In this document: in pieces, positions 53,798 to 64,000 of the stretch | How the letters are laid out: the number at the start of each line of letters is the position of its first letter | Position numbering within the stretch: position 1 is the first letter of the stretch | DNA from: Sorghum bicolor | Taxonomy: Eukaryota > Streptophyta > Magnoliopsida > Poales > Poaceae | NCBI RefSeq assembly: GCF_000003195.3 | Contig: NC_012875.2 | Coordinates: 14,976,387 to 15,040,386 of the forward strand | Reading direction: 5' to 3' | Length of the DNA stretch: 64,000 nucleotides | The notes under the pieces: generated by a model | Told to the model about the DNA's origin: nothing | Databases searched by the model: none | What the model saw: the letters and a program-made list of their open reading frames with translations, nothing else | Made by a program: the position numbers and the translations under genes

Positions 53798-54502
53798 CTA
53801 GTCGGTGTGGCCAGAGCTGTAGCCCGGGTCGTCATTGCCGTCATCCTGATCACCCCTCGGGTTGTTATCATTGGGGTCGGACTCCTCTTCATCACTGATG
53901 CCCTGATCGGGTTCCCCATCGTCCGCCAACTCTCCATCCGTATCCATCTCTCCTTCGCCTGGCGGTGGATGGAGCTGATGATATAGGCCAAATGCAATAT
54001 CACGATATTGCATTGCCAAGTCATTGACGGTATCTAAATGATGTGCCAGCTCCAGCTTCTCCAACTGGAGCTGGTCCTCTCGCTGCCACGCGACATCCCG
54101 CTGCGCGGTGACCGTGGCCGCCATCTTCATGTATAGATCTTTAAGGTACCTGGCCTTGCCCAGCTTCGCATTCATCCTAGTCAGCTCGTGCCTGTGTGTG
54201 TTTCTGGCCTCTTCTTCTTGGGCAATAGCGGCATTCCTCTCCTCCACCATACGGGACAACATAGCCTCACAGTTCTCGGTAGCTTGTTTTTCTTTGGCTA
54301 GTTGAGCTTTAAGTTCGCCGATCTCTATGACGTTGTACATCCTTTCTCTCATCACTTCGGTCAACTCGGCGGACAACCTATCCACCTCCTGCTGCGGCGG
54401 TGAACGGCTGCTGCTTGCTTGATCGCTTCGCGGGGCCAGCTGGTGTTTGGGGACCCCTTTTGGACCTGTCCTCTTACGCGGGGTCAGTTTCCAACGAGGC
54501 AT
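53798..54502 (-). CDS. Complete ORF0 of the E family (E' copy)
   Basis: 234 residues from MPRWKLTPRKRTGPKG, with a basic N-terminus (about 1-30), a coiled coil (about 38-165, including QEVDRLSAELTEVMRERM and MLSRMVEERNAAIAQEEEA), a short proline patch (HPPPGEGE) and an acidic tail (about 185-225) ending GYSSGHTD. There is no stop or frameshift. It sits between the primer site (54863) and gag, about 210 bases before the gag start. ORF0 upstream of gag is known from rice RIRE3 and RIRE8; the role is unknown. Basic head, coiled coil and acidic tail would suit a scaffold or nucleic-acid-binding factor, but this is inference. Confidence 0.85.
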   Translation of the reverse strand: MPRWKLTPRKRTGPKGVPKHQLAPRSDQASSSRSPPQQEVDRLSAELTEVMRERMYNVIEIGELKAQLAKEKQATENCEAMLSRMVEERNAAIAQEEEARNTHRHELTRMNAKLGKARYLKDLYMKMAATVTAQRDVAWQREDQLQLEKLELAHHLDTVNDLAMQYRDIAFGLYHQLHPPPGEGEMDTDGELADDGEPDQGISDEEESDPNDNNPRGDQDDGNDDPGYSSGHTD

Positions 54503-54862
54503 CCTATGGAGGGTAAGTTCGGATTAGTAAGGGAGGCCTTACGGGTTAGCAAGAATGGGATTGATTCTATACAACCCAACCAAAACTAGGAGGAAGGAAT
54601 TTTAACCAAGTTGATATATCATGATGCATGCACGTACTTACGATTACTACCAACAACTCACAACGATATTACTTCAGATTTTTCAACATAGGGCAATACT
54701 TTATGTTGCTCCTCCATACCACTTCAAAAATTCTAAGAAAGCCTACAGACAGGGGTAAGTTAGGACTAAGCACTTGGACTCAAAGTAGGCAAGTTTATAG
54801 TATTGGATCCAAACGAATTTTGAAGTTTTTCAAGAGGTACAGCAGTCATCTTAGCAACGAAT

Positions 54863-54874
54863 GCTCTGATACCA
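54863..54874 (-). other. Primer binding site, initiator tRNA-Met (E')
   Basis: Minus strand TGGTATCAGAGC, the standard complement of plant tRNA-iMet, 2 bases from the LTR end at 54877. The 54503-54862 leader has no gene. Confidence 0.93.
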
Positions 54875-54876
54875 GC

Positions 54877-57800
54877 TGTGGCAGAACCCCCTAAGTGTTT
54901 GGGCCCACCGACACCTGTCATTGTCCTAAGGACCTCTGACGGTGATGCCGGGGATCCTCCCACTTTAGAAGTTCGATGAGCATCGCAGGACGCTCATTCC
55001 ACTGCTACCTGTGGCGTCCTAAGCAGGCTTGTCCTGACCACTGGTGATGGTCAATTAACGAGAACTTCTTCTTCTCGCCCTTACAGGATAGCAAGTGGCC
55101 ACCTTAACACCAGGATCATTCGTTGCGAAGACATTGCAGTATCACAAATGACATACGACCAAAATAATATTTCAGAGTAAAACAGCGGAAGTATTACATA
55201 ACTTATTTTACAAAAGGAGTTCTTCCAAATAGCAGAGTGTTATTACAAGCTTGGTCCAGCGGAGCAACTTAAACTTTATTACATCGATTACAAATTTACA
55301 GACCCTGCCCATGGGTCACGCTCACTCTTCTTCGTCGTCAACCTCGACAACGGTCACACAACAGGGTCCGAAACAAGTCGACTCCTGAGCTTCACCTGCA
55401 ACAGGGGTTATGAAACCCTGAGTACGGGGGTACTCAACAAGACTTACCCGGTGGAAAAAAAAGAAGTTCGGGATGCAGGCTTAGGGTAGACAAGGAGTGG
55501 CTGAGCAAGGAGCCAAATTGTTTTGCCAAAAAGCTTACTAATAGTGCATCCTTACTTTCAAGTTTTACCCATGAATTCCTCTCCTTAAGAGGTCGAGGAG
55601 TTCGAGGACAGTCTATCTAGTTGCTTCTCACAGACAAGTCTGTAAGTTCCTAGTCCTTAATCAAAGTATTATCTATCCAACGGCCAAAGCTTCATGTCAC
55701 TCTGAGTCCGGGAATTGGGATCCGAACCTCATGAGACTTTTCCCCCTTTCTCATTTTACTACTTAGTTGCATATTTACTACGATGAGGGTCAGTGGATTG
55801 AGTCTCCCAATCGGGGAGCAACGACGATTCGAACCACTTAGCAATCCAGATGGAGTTCCTAACCACCCGACATATGTAGAACCAAATCTTGCATATATCA
55901 ACCCAAATCAAGCTCTCCCCAAATTTGACCAGGTTCGCGGCACCCGAGAGCACAGTACTCCACCATCCTACAGCCGATCTAGATGTTTTCCGGTCATTTC
56001 AGATCCGTAAGGTGGGCACACGTTACTCTCGCCATCTTTCTACTCCTAGTGCGCGAGTAGCTGTTCGCGTCGAGGGATCCCAAGACCGGGCTTACCGAGG
56101 GCAAGTGGCTAGTACTAAAAATTCTCAACCCATCAGGCCACCAACGGACCGGTCCTTAATCGACACAGTTGGAGACACTACTTCAAGACTCCATTCTTAA
56201 AGCAAGTCCACCGACCGGTCTCAAGTTGAAACATCATTGATCATAAGTGTACTCCACAACAACCCTTCAAATTTTGTTTGAAAACCTATCTAGTAGCAGG
56301 GCTAAGCATCGCTATGCGATTTCAAAATAACACAGGTGCCAAGAACAAGATAACAAATATCAAGGTAGTAAATGCAGCAAGTAGGTTAACCCAATTCTCA
56401 ACTATCTAATGCAGCATTTTCAATTCATAAGTGATAAAAGATTTAAAACATTCAAGGAGGGGTTAATGCATCCGGGGCTTGCCTTGGTTGCAGGGCAGAG
56501 AGGGACCCTCGGAGACTTCCCAAGTCTCGGATCCTACTTCCTCGAACGGAGCACCGACCTCGGGGTTCGGTTCAACGGGCGCTCCTTCGGTCACGTGCAC
56601 TATACGCGAAATGATGAATGCTCATGATATTCGTATGACAAATATGCAAAAAGGGACCAAGTTAAATGCCACTGGCCGCCTCGATGCAACACAGATTAAA
56701 CAATAATTAAAGTTGTTCAACAACTTAGTGTCTTTACCCAAGAGGTTGCATCTGTAAATTAGTACTTTTCTTAATTCATAATTATCTTAAATTAACTAAT
56801 TATTAATCCTATTTACCTTAATTAATTCTTAATTAATTATTAAAGACAGTAATTAAGCATTAAGGCCAAACAATAATTAAATGCCAAAGGTCATTAGGGT
56901 TAATGACCTCAGGTCATCACATAAACCCAAAATCACTCAAACCCTAATTTTGAGCAATTAACTAATTATTACCTAATTATCCTAGAATTATTATTTAATT
57001 ATTAATTAAGGGTTTAATCATGTTTTGTTCAAACATTATCCAAAAGACACCAAATTTTGTGTGGAGCCAGGGAATAATATTCAGAGACTCCCCATAATTT
57101 TTGGTGATTTTTGGACATACTAATAAATTATTAAAATTCCTAGAAGTTTTATTTACTTATTAAGAGAGCAAATTTTTATAGACATGCAAACTACCAGAAA
57201 TAGCACCTAGCATTTTTCTTGTGCTCTACCCATTTTATGGAAGCTATACAAAAATTCTCATAATTTTTGGATCAGCACAAAATTTACTATTCAAATTCAG
57301 ACATCGAGCATTTTTAAACAAAAAGGAAAAAGAAAAAGTGCACTATGCCGCGCTGGTGGCCTGCTTGGACTCGGCCCAAGTCGGCCCGGGAGCTCTCCCA
57401 CGTCACGCGCGGGCGCTGCCCTCACACACGGCCACTGACGGGCGGGTCCCGCCCGTCAGAGGCGTCTTCTTCCTCCCGCCACCGCTCCGGTGAGCTCAGG
57501 CTCCGCGCCGGTGAGCTCCCGGCCTCTGCAGTGGGGTGGGCCAGCACCTCCGGCTTCTCGCGCAACCCCTAGGACACACGGGACAACTGCTACTCCCTCC
57601 TAACCCTCCTGCTCACGTCCATGGCGGACGGCCGCCTCGGCCAAGCAAACGCCGGCCACCACGAGCGAGTAGAGCGTGAAATGAGTAGCGCAAAAGCAGC
57701 AGGAGCTCACCACGACTTCAACTGAGCAAAGAGCAGCAGCGGAGAGGGTCGGAGTAATGCTGGCCACGGTGGTGTGCTCGCGGCGGCGCTTTGGCCGGAG

Positions 57801-58929
57801 TTGGAGGGGAAAACGGCTCGGGTGGGTGCTATGGTGGGGTAGAGCTTGTGTTCAGGGGCGTAAACGGTTGCAGGGTTCTTGGCGGAGCTACGGGGGTTCC
57901 TCAGGTGGCTTGGAAGGGAGCGATGAGGACGAATTTGGGAGGCGCAGAGAGCTCGTCGGCGTCGGGGTTCAAAGAGCAGAAAGGGAATATCCCGACCACC
58001 CGGGGCTTTATCCACACGACAGAGGGCGGGTTGTGGATGAGGACGTCCGCGCGAGGCACAGCAGCAAGCAGCTGCGTGGCCAGGCGCGTGGCGGCGTTGG
58101 GTGCGGCGGCTCTGCTCCGGCGGCAGAGCATCCCCCCTGCTCGGCAGTGTAGCAAGCCCAATCCATTCAGTTTGTAGTTTTGCCAAATTCGCCCAAAATT
58201 TGAACTAAACACAAAATTCCACCAAAACAAAAGTTGTGCACAATTTTATAAACTACAAAACTTCTTTTGGTGACCAAAGCCAATTCTGAGTGGAACAAGA
58301 TGAATTTGACAAAACAGTTTGGACTTCAAATCCCAATTCAAGGAAATTCAAATTTTTGAATTGGGGACAAATCAGAATTTCCAAAATTACTTTTGATTTT
58401 TCATAACAACTTGAAAAACTCCCAACATGAAAGTTGTTCAACTTTTTGTGCTCTACAACTTTCATGTTGACCACTTTTCAAAATTCCAAACAGATTTTGA
58501 ATGGGAGGTTCAAATTGGAAAAGGGGACACTTTCTGGAAATCTGTATTTTCAAAATTACTTTGAATTTTATTTTGAAACTTCGAAAACTCAAAACACCAA
58601 AGTTGTACATCTTGACAAGATCTACAACTTTGCTTTTGGACTCAACCTCAAATTTTGCTTGGTTTTTAAGTTGCACAAAAGGGGGCAAATCTGGGGTTCA
58701 AAAATCAGGGTTCCCCCCCTTAGTCTTTCGGAAAACTTCCACCCTAGGGTTTTAGCAACCAACACAATCATCAATAAACAAGATAAACACACCTTAATTC
58801 CCTAAGCACATTCGACCAAATTAAACTCATTTTAAGTTGATGCATCAAGTTGTGCTCAACAACTATGCGGTGCAATGCTGATGATGCCATGATCCAAATT
58901 TTAGTAACCGTAACATCGGGGATGTTACA
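54877..58929 (-). repeat. 5' LTR of E' (4053 bp)
   Basis: TGTGGCAGAACC to GATGTTACA on the plus strand, counterpart of 23189-27261. The GC-rich block is at about 57340-58140 and the inverted repeat at 58422-58469. The frames 57707-58230 on both strands fall in the GC-rich block and have no counterpart in the sister LTR frames, so I do not annotate genes here. Confidence 0.93.
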
Positions 58930-59756
58930 TGGGCATGCTAGAACAAGCCGATTCACTTATTCAATCTAAAAACAAGAAGTGCAAAGAATTGGCCAAGAAG
59001 TTAAAAGCTCTTGAGCAATCCTTTGATGAGCTCAATGCTAATCATGAGAGGCTAGTGGAAGCCCATGATAAGCTTGGCAAGGCTCACACCAAGCGTGAGA
59101 AAGCTCACTCCTTGTTGTTAGAAGAGAACAAGGAAAAGATTGTTGTTTCATGTGATGTGGGCACAACATGTGACTTAATTAAGGAATCACTCAACCTACC
59201 TATTGTTGTTGCCACTAACTCTTCTTGTAGGTCTTCATTCACCGCCACCAACTCTTCCTCTACTTCTAGTGTTAGTGTCACTTGTGATGCCTCACTAAAG
59301 GTTGAGAATGAGACTCTCAAGAGAGAGGTGGATGAGCTCACTCACGCCCAAGGCAAGGCCTATGGTGGTGAGGTCCACTTGCTAAAGTGCTTGGGTAGCC
59401 AAAGGTTTTCTCTCAACAAAGAGGGATTAGGATATACCCCCAAGAAGGGCAAGAAAGCCTTTGCAACTCACAAGCCTAGCTTTGTTAAGAGCAATGGTCG
59501 GTATTGCAACAAATGCAAGCAAGTTGAGCACCTAGAGCTTAATTGCAACAAAATGAACAAGAACAAGAAAAATGCTAATGCACCTTACATTCCTTTTGAT
59601 TCTTGTTATGTGCTTACCAAGGGTGAGAAGGGTGTGCATGCTAAGTTTGTTGGTACACCAATTGTGGGTCCAAAGAAGAAGGCCATTTGGGTACCAAAAA
59701 GCTTAGTCACTAACCTCCAAGGACCCAAACAAGTATGGGTACCTAAGAAACATTGA
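58930..59756 (+). pseudogene. gag: Gag C-terminal part of copia element F
   Basis: About 275 residues remain; the apparent first ATG spans the LTR junction. A coiled coil occupies the first 70 residues (KCKELAKKLKALEQSFDELN), followed by a Ser/Thr-rich stretch and the zinc knuckle CNKCKQVEHLELNC near residue 197. The C-terminal repeats of KKAIWVPKSL and KQVWVPKKH are typical of copia Gag just before protease. The rest lies left of E', outside what is visible here. Confidence 0.85.
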
Positions 59757-61399
59757 TATGTTTTGTAGCTAAACTATAAAGTCGGAGGAAGGCATTGGGT
59801 GCTTGATAGTGGGTGCACACAACACATAACCAGTGATTGAAGAATTTTCAATTCAATCAATCCAAATGATGACAATGGTGTTGATAGTATCACATTTGGT
59901 GACAATGGCAAAGGCAAGGTCAAAGGGCTTGGTAAAATTGCTATATCCAATGACTAGTAGAGAGCTTGAACTTCAACTTGCTATCCGTAGCTCAACTTTG
60001 TGATCTTGGTTTCAAATGCATATTTGGAGTTGATGATGTAGAGATCATAAGTGTAGATGGCTCTAACTTGATATTCAAAGGCTTTAGATATGAGAATCTA
60101 TACTTGGTTGATTTCAATGCTAGTGAAGCTCAATTATCAACATGCTTGCTCACTAAATCTAGCATGGGTTGGTTATGGCATAGAAGGCTTGGTCATGTTG
60201 GAATGAAACAATTAAACAAGTTAGTCAAGCATGATCTTGTTAGAGGCTTGAAAGATGTCACATTTGAGAAAGACAAGCTTTGTAGTGCATGTCAAGCCGG
60301 AAAGCAAGTTGGCAACACTCATCCAAAGAAGAGAATCATGAGTACATGCAAGGCATTTGAGTTGTTGCACATGGAATTATTTGGACCAACCACATACACA
60401 AGCATTGGTGGAAACAAATATGGATTTGTGATAGTGGATGATTTCACAAGATATACATGGGTATTCTTTCTTAGTGACAAGAGTGATGCTTTTGCAACCT
60501 TCAAATCATTTGTCAAGAGAATACACAATGAGTTTAAAACAACCATCAAGAAAGTGAGAAGTGACAATGGAAGTGAATTCAAGAATACAAGAGTTGATGA
60601 GCTTTGTGATGAATTTGGTATTAGGCATCAATTCTCGGCCAAATACACTCCACAATCAAATGGTCTTGTTGAGAGGAAGAATAGAACCTTGATTGACATG
60701 GCAAGATCAATGTTGAGTGAGTACAATGTGAGTCATTCTTTTTGGGCCGAAGCAATCAACACGGCTTGCTACTACAGCAACTAACTCTATTGTCGCCCAA
60801 TGATGGAGAAGACACCATATGAGCTCTTGAATGGAAGAAAACCCAACATTGCATATTTTTGGGTTTTTGATTGCAAATGCTACATATTGAAGAAAGGCAC
60901 TAGATTGAGTAAATTTGAAAAGAAATGTGATGAAGGTTTCTTGCTTGGTTACTCCACTACTAGCAAAGCTTATAGAGTGTGGAATTTGGCTAGTGGTACT
61001 CTTGAGGAGGTGCATGATGTTGAGTTTGATGAAACAAACGGCTCTCAAGAGGAAGATGAGAATCTAGATGATGTGAGAGGCACTCAATTGGCCGATGCAA
61101 TGAAGAATATGGATATTGGTGATTTAAGGCCTAGAGAGGTGATTGATGTTGAAGTTGAGAAAGATCAAGTGCTTCCTACCTCTAATGTGCAAGCTAGTGG
61201 TTCTCATGATCAAAATCAAGCTAGTACAAGTGGTACACAAGTGCAAGATCAACAAGCTAGTACATCATCTCATGATCAACCAAGTGCAAGCAATCAAGTG
61301 CAAATACTCCAACCAACAAATATTGCAAGAGATCATCCATTGGATCATATCATTGGCGATATTCAAAGGGGAGTGCAAACTAGATCAAGATTAGCATAA
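59757..61399 (+). pseudogene. Protease and integrase of copia element F
   Basis: Protease remnant HWVLDSGCTQHIT (near 59796-59835) is stopped by TGA soon after, with more stops by 59957. The integrase frame 59966-60784 has the GAG-pre-integrase finger (LWHRRLGHVG, CSACQAGKQ). The catalytic triad reads E (GAA 60374-60376 in LLHMELFGP, where copia integrases have D), D in RSDNGSEF and E in NGLVERKN with 35 residues between. A TAA at 60782 interrupts it; the frame continues to 61399 with TPYELLNGRKPNIAYF and a Q- and S-rich linker ending GVQTRSRLA. Inactive. Confidence 0.9.
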
Positions 61400-61420
61400 T
61401 TTTGTGAACATTTCTCCTTT

Positions 61421-62968
61421 GTGTCTCACATTGAGCCAAAGAAGATTGATGAAGCATTGAGAGATGTTGATTGGGTTAATGCTATGCATGAAGAGCTTAA
61501 CAATTTCAAGAGAAATCAAGTATGGGAATTAGTTGAGAGGCCTAGTGATCATAATGTCATTGGTACTAGATGGGTCTTTCGCAACAAACAAGATCAAGAT
61601 GGGATAGTTGTAAGGAACAAAGCAAGATTGGTAGCACAAGGCTATACTCAAGTTGAAGGTCTTGACTTTGGTGAAACATATGCCCCGGTTGCAAGATTGG
61701 AAGCAAATAGGATCTTGTTAGCCTATGCTTGTGCTCATAACATCAAGCTATACCAAATGGATGTGAAGAGTGCATTTCTCAATGGCTATATCAATGAAGA
61801 AGTTTATGTTGAGCAACCTCCCGGTTTTGAAGATGACAAGAAACCCAACCATGTTTACAAGCTAAGAAAGGCATTGTATGGTTTGAAGCAAGCACCAAGA
61901 GCATGGTATGAGAGATTGAGAGATTTCTTACTCTCTAAAGGTTTCAAGATGGGCAAGGTTGACACCACTCTCTTCACCAAGAAGATTGGCAAAGACTTGT
62001 TTGTGTTGCAAATCTATGTTGATGATATCATATTTGGATCAACCAATCAAGAATTTTGTGAGGAGTTTGGCAATATGATGGCTAATGAGTTTGAGATGAC
62101 AATGATTGGAGAGCTTAGTTACTTACTTGGTCTTCAAATCAAGCAATTGAAGAATGGCACATTTGTGAGTCAAGGCAAGTACACAAAAGACATGCTCAAG
62201 AAGTTTGGAATGGATGATGCAAAGGCAATCAGCACTCCAATGGGAACAAATGGAAGCCTAGATAGTGATACAAGTGGAAATATGGTGGATCAAAAGTTGT
62301 ATCGGTCTATGATTGGAAGCCTACTCTATGTGACCGCATCAAGACCGGATGTCATGTTTAGTGTATGCATGTGTGCAAGATTCTAAGTCTCACCAAGAGA
62401 AAGTTATTTGAAGGCAACAAAGAGAATATTGAGGTATTTGAAGCATACACAAAATGTTGGTTTGTGGTATCCCAAAGGTGCAAAGTTTGAGCTTATTGGA
62501 TATTCCGACTCGGACTATGCGGGATGCAAAGTTGAAAGAAGAAGCACATCGGGCACATGTCAACTATTGGGAAGATCACTTGTCTCATGGTCATCCAAGA
62601 AGCAAAATAGTGTTGCACTATCAACCGCCGAAGCGGAGTACATTGCGGCCGGTAGTTGTTGTGCACAAATCCTATAGATGAAGGCAACATTGAAGGACTT
62701 TGGAATCAATTTCAAACAAGTGCCATTGCTATGTGACAATGAAAGTGCCGTGAAGCTCACCAACAATCCGGTTCAACATTCAAGAACAAAGCACATAGAT
62801 GTCCGCCATCACTTCATAAGAGATCACCAACAAAAAGGGGACATTTGCATTGAGAGTATAGGCACCGATGATCAACTTGCTGATATATTCACCAAGCCAC
62901 TTGATGAGAAGAGGTTTTGCAAGCTAAGGAATGAATTGAACATACTTGACTTCTCAAATATGTGTTGA
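61421..62968 (+). pseudogene. Reverse transcriptase and RNase H of copia element F
   Basis: The reverse transcriptase is open over 321 codons: [43 protein letters not shown], and catalytic YVDD near residue 200, then [15 protein letters not shown] and a TAA (62384). RNase H continues in frame: LIGYSDSDYAGC, STAEAEYIA, a TAG at 62677 (TGG position), then DNESAVKLTNN and DIFTKPLDEKRF to the stop after NMC. All catalytic residues are visible; only the stops break it. The 61400-61420 gap is a short in-frame interruption. Confidence 0.93.
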
Positions 62969-64000
62969 TGCACCTCCACTATATGACATGCCTCTCCTTC
63001 GAGCAAAGCAAGGTAAAATTGATTGACATGTCATTCATTCTACGCTAAGGACTTGTTTAGTGCATCTAGTCATTCCTCCCATGTCTTAGGCTCATTCATG
63101 AAAATCAAGTCATTTTGATGCTTATATGATACCACTATTGCTTCTATGCTTGACTTGATCTAGTGGTAGCATATGACATGTTTTTGGGCTTGCAGTCCTA
63201 GTGTTTGATCTAGAATATGACTATAAGTGTTTAACTCAACATGGTACAAGATAACCCTTATTTGGAGGTGTGAAGAAGCTTGTCCTTGGATCAAATCGAG
63301 TTAAATATCTTAGGCAAATAATCTAGATTGGACCAATTTGGTAAAATGATCTCACTTCACATGGATTCACACTAACCTATCTAAAATTTGAACTCACCTT
63401 TTGTGGTCTTTGATGACAAAGGGGGAGAAAATTTCCCAACAATTTAAGATAGGGGAGTAACATGATAAAAGAAGGGGATCAATTAAATTTTGAAGCACAC
63501 AAGTAGGGGGAGCAAGCTCATAAACTTATTTGTTGCATTTGAATGTGCATCACATATGTTTGCTTGCATTTGCATTAGCTTTAGAAGCTTTCTGTCCGAT
63601 GCCTTGCTTGTGTGGTGTATGCTAGTTGTAGGCTTGATTGATGAAATGAAGAACTAGCATGCATAGGTAGTGTAACTAGACTTTTAGTTGTTTCACAAGT
63701 GGTATTAGAACCTTGTTTATAATGTTGATCTCACGAGGTGTTCTAGTTTTTTTGTGAATCTCTAGTTACTAATGGAGCTAAGGATGGTGTATATTGGCAG
63801 CTCCGATTGGTATCACGCTTCAAAGGTCCATTCTTTACACCTTAGCATCATTTCGTAGAAATTGACTCCTATATTTCCTATTTAAGCATATGTGCAAAGC
63901 TTTCAAATCCAAACTCTTAGCACATATGTAGGGGGAGCAATTGCTACCAATTTGGGTTTATGAAACTTGTCCATAATCTTTGCACATGGTAAAATGCTTG
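62969..64000 (+). other. Post-pol region of copia element F
   Basis: No ORF is supported; an envelope-like gene, present in some SIRE elements, is not visible. GGGGGAG tracts occur at 63417-63431, 63505-63516 and 63929-63940, any of which could be polypurine tract copies. No LTR start could be confirmed before the window end. Confidence 0.6.

Larger units (their letters stand above)
52519..58929 (-). mobile_element. Element E': 5' part of a second ORF0-bearing chromovirus
   Basis: In minus orientation: 5' LTR 54877-58929, tRNA-iMet primer site, leader, ORF0, gag to just past the zinc knuckle, then truncated at 52518. Sequence similarity to E is high across LTR, ORF0 and gag. It overlaps E in content, so it is a distinct copy, not a displaced half. 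Its LTR outer end adjoins the gag of copia element F at 58930, into which it was inserted. Confidence 0.9.
58930..64000 (+). mobile_element. Element F: Ty1/copia retrotransposon, SIRE-like, both ends missing
   Basis: The order gag, protease, integrase, reverse transcriptase, RNase H defines Ty1/copia. Long Gag with coiled coil, CCHC knuckle and KPLDEKRFCKLR-type RNase H end, plus a long post-pol region with AAAGGGGGAGAAA-like tracts, resemble the SIRE/Maximus lineage (as in maize Opie and Ji). The left end is cut by the E' insertion in gag; the 3' LTR is not recognised before the window ends. At least five in-frame stops make it inactive. Confidence 0.9.

Noticed and set aside
57707..58230. 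Frames of 109-159 codons on both strands in the E' LTR
   Set aside because: Composition effect in GC-rich DNA; no counterpart in the E LTR.
1..64000. Host protein-coding gene, CRISPR array, bacterial operon or organelle insert
   Set aside because: Nearly every stretch is accounted for by LTR retrotransposon parts, and none of these signatures was seen.

Overview
The window is a block of plant heterochromatin built almost entirely of nested LTR retrotransposons. I found no host gene, tRNA, rRNA or CRISPR array. The element families point to a grass (Poaceae), probably panicoid: a Tat-lineage Ty3/gypsy element with dual RNase H and an antisense gene, chromodomain Ty3/gypsy elements with 4-kb LTRs and an extra ORF before gag, Athila-like elements with a tRNA-Asp primer site, and a SIRE-like Ty1/copia element. 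That assignment is inference from family resemblance only.

Layout. (1) 1-10073: most of a Tat element on the minus strand (5' LTR at right). Its gag, protease and pol frames are open from end to end, and a spliced antisense gene lies on the plus strand between pol and the missing 3' LTR. It sits inside (2) an Athila-like composite, 10074-18200, minus strand, whose two LTRs share only their right halves; behind its primer site is a 308-codon ORF of unknown function. The composite interrupts (3) element E, 18201-27261, plus strand, a chromovirus with a decayed gag-pol and a 4073-bp 3' LTR. E ends inside (4) an Athila-like LTR fragment, 27262-27974. (5) 27975-52058 reads as one Athila-like element (B2) with its 5' LTR and N-terminal gag inverted relative to the rest. 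B2 is interrupted by (6) D, 34547-50367, a non-coding element with 2.73-kb LTRs and a CTCAG/CTCAA target duplication. D's right LTR is interrupted by (7) B, 41646-49963, a complete non-autonomous Athila-like element with a perfect GCCTT target duplication. (8) 52059-52518 is unassigned. (9) 52519-58929 is E', the 5' part of a second E-type element on the minus strand, inserted in the gag of (10) F, 58930-64000, a Ty1/copia element running off the right edge.

How the parts work together: only the Tat element looks able to make its enzymes. The B family carries gag and two tandem retropepsin-like domains but no reverse transcriptase or integrase, and D carries no protein, so both must have been mobilised in trans. 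E, E' and F are relics; most of their premature stops are explained by C-to-T or G-to-A transitions, as expected in methylated DNA.

The most unusual content is the spliced antisense gene of the Tat element, the extreme density of the hexamer GCCGAT/ATCGGC throughout that element, the MGN-starting ORF at 15921-16847, the tandem protease domains of the B family, and the mosaic and inverted LTR structures. Boundaries were set by eye from LTR termini, primer sites and target duplications.
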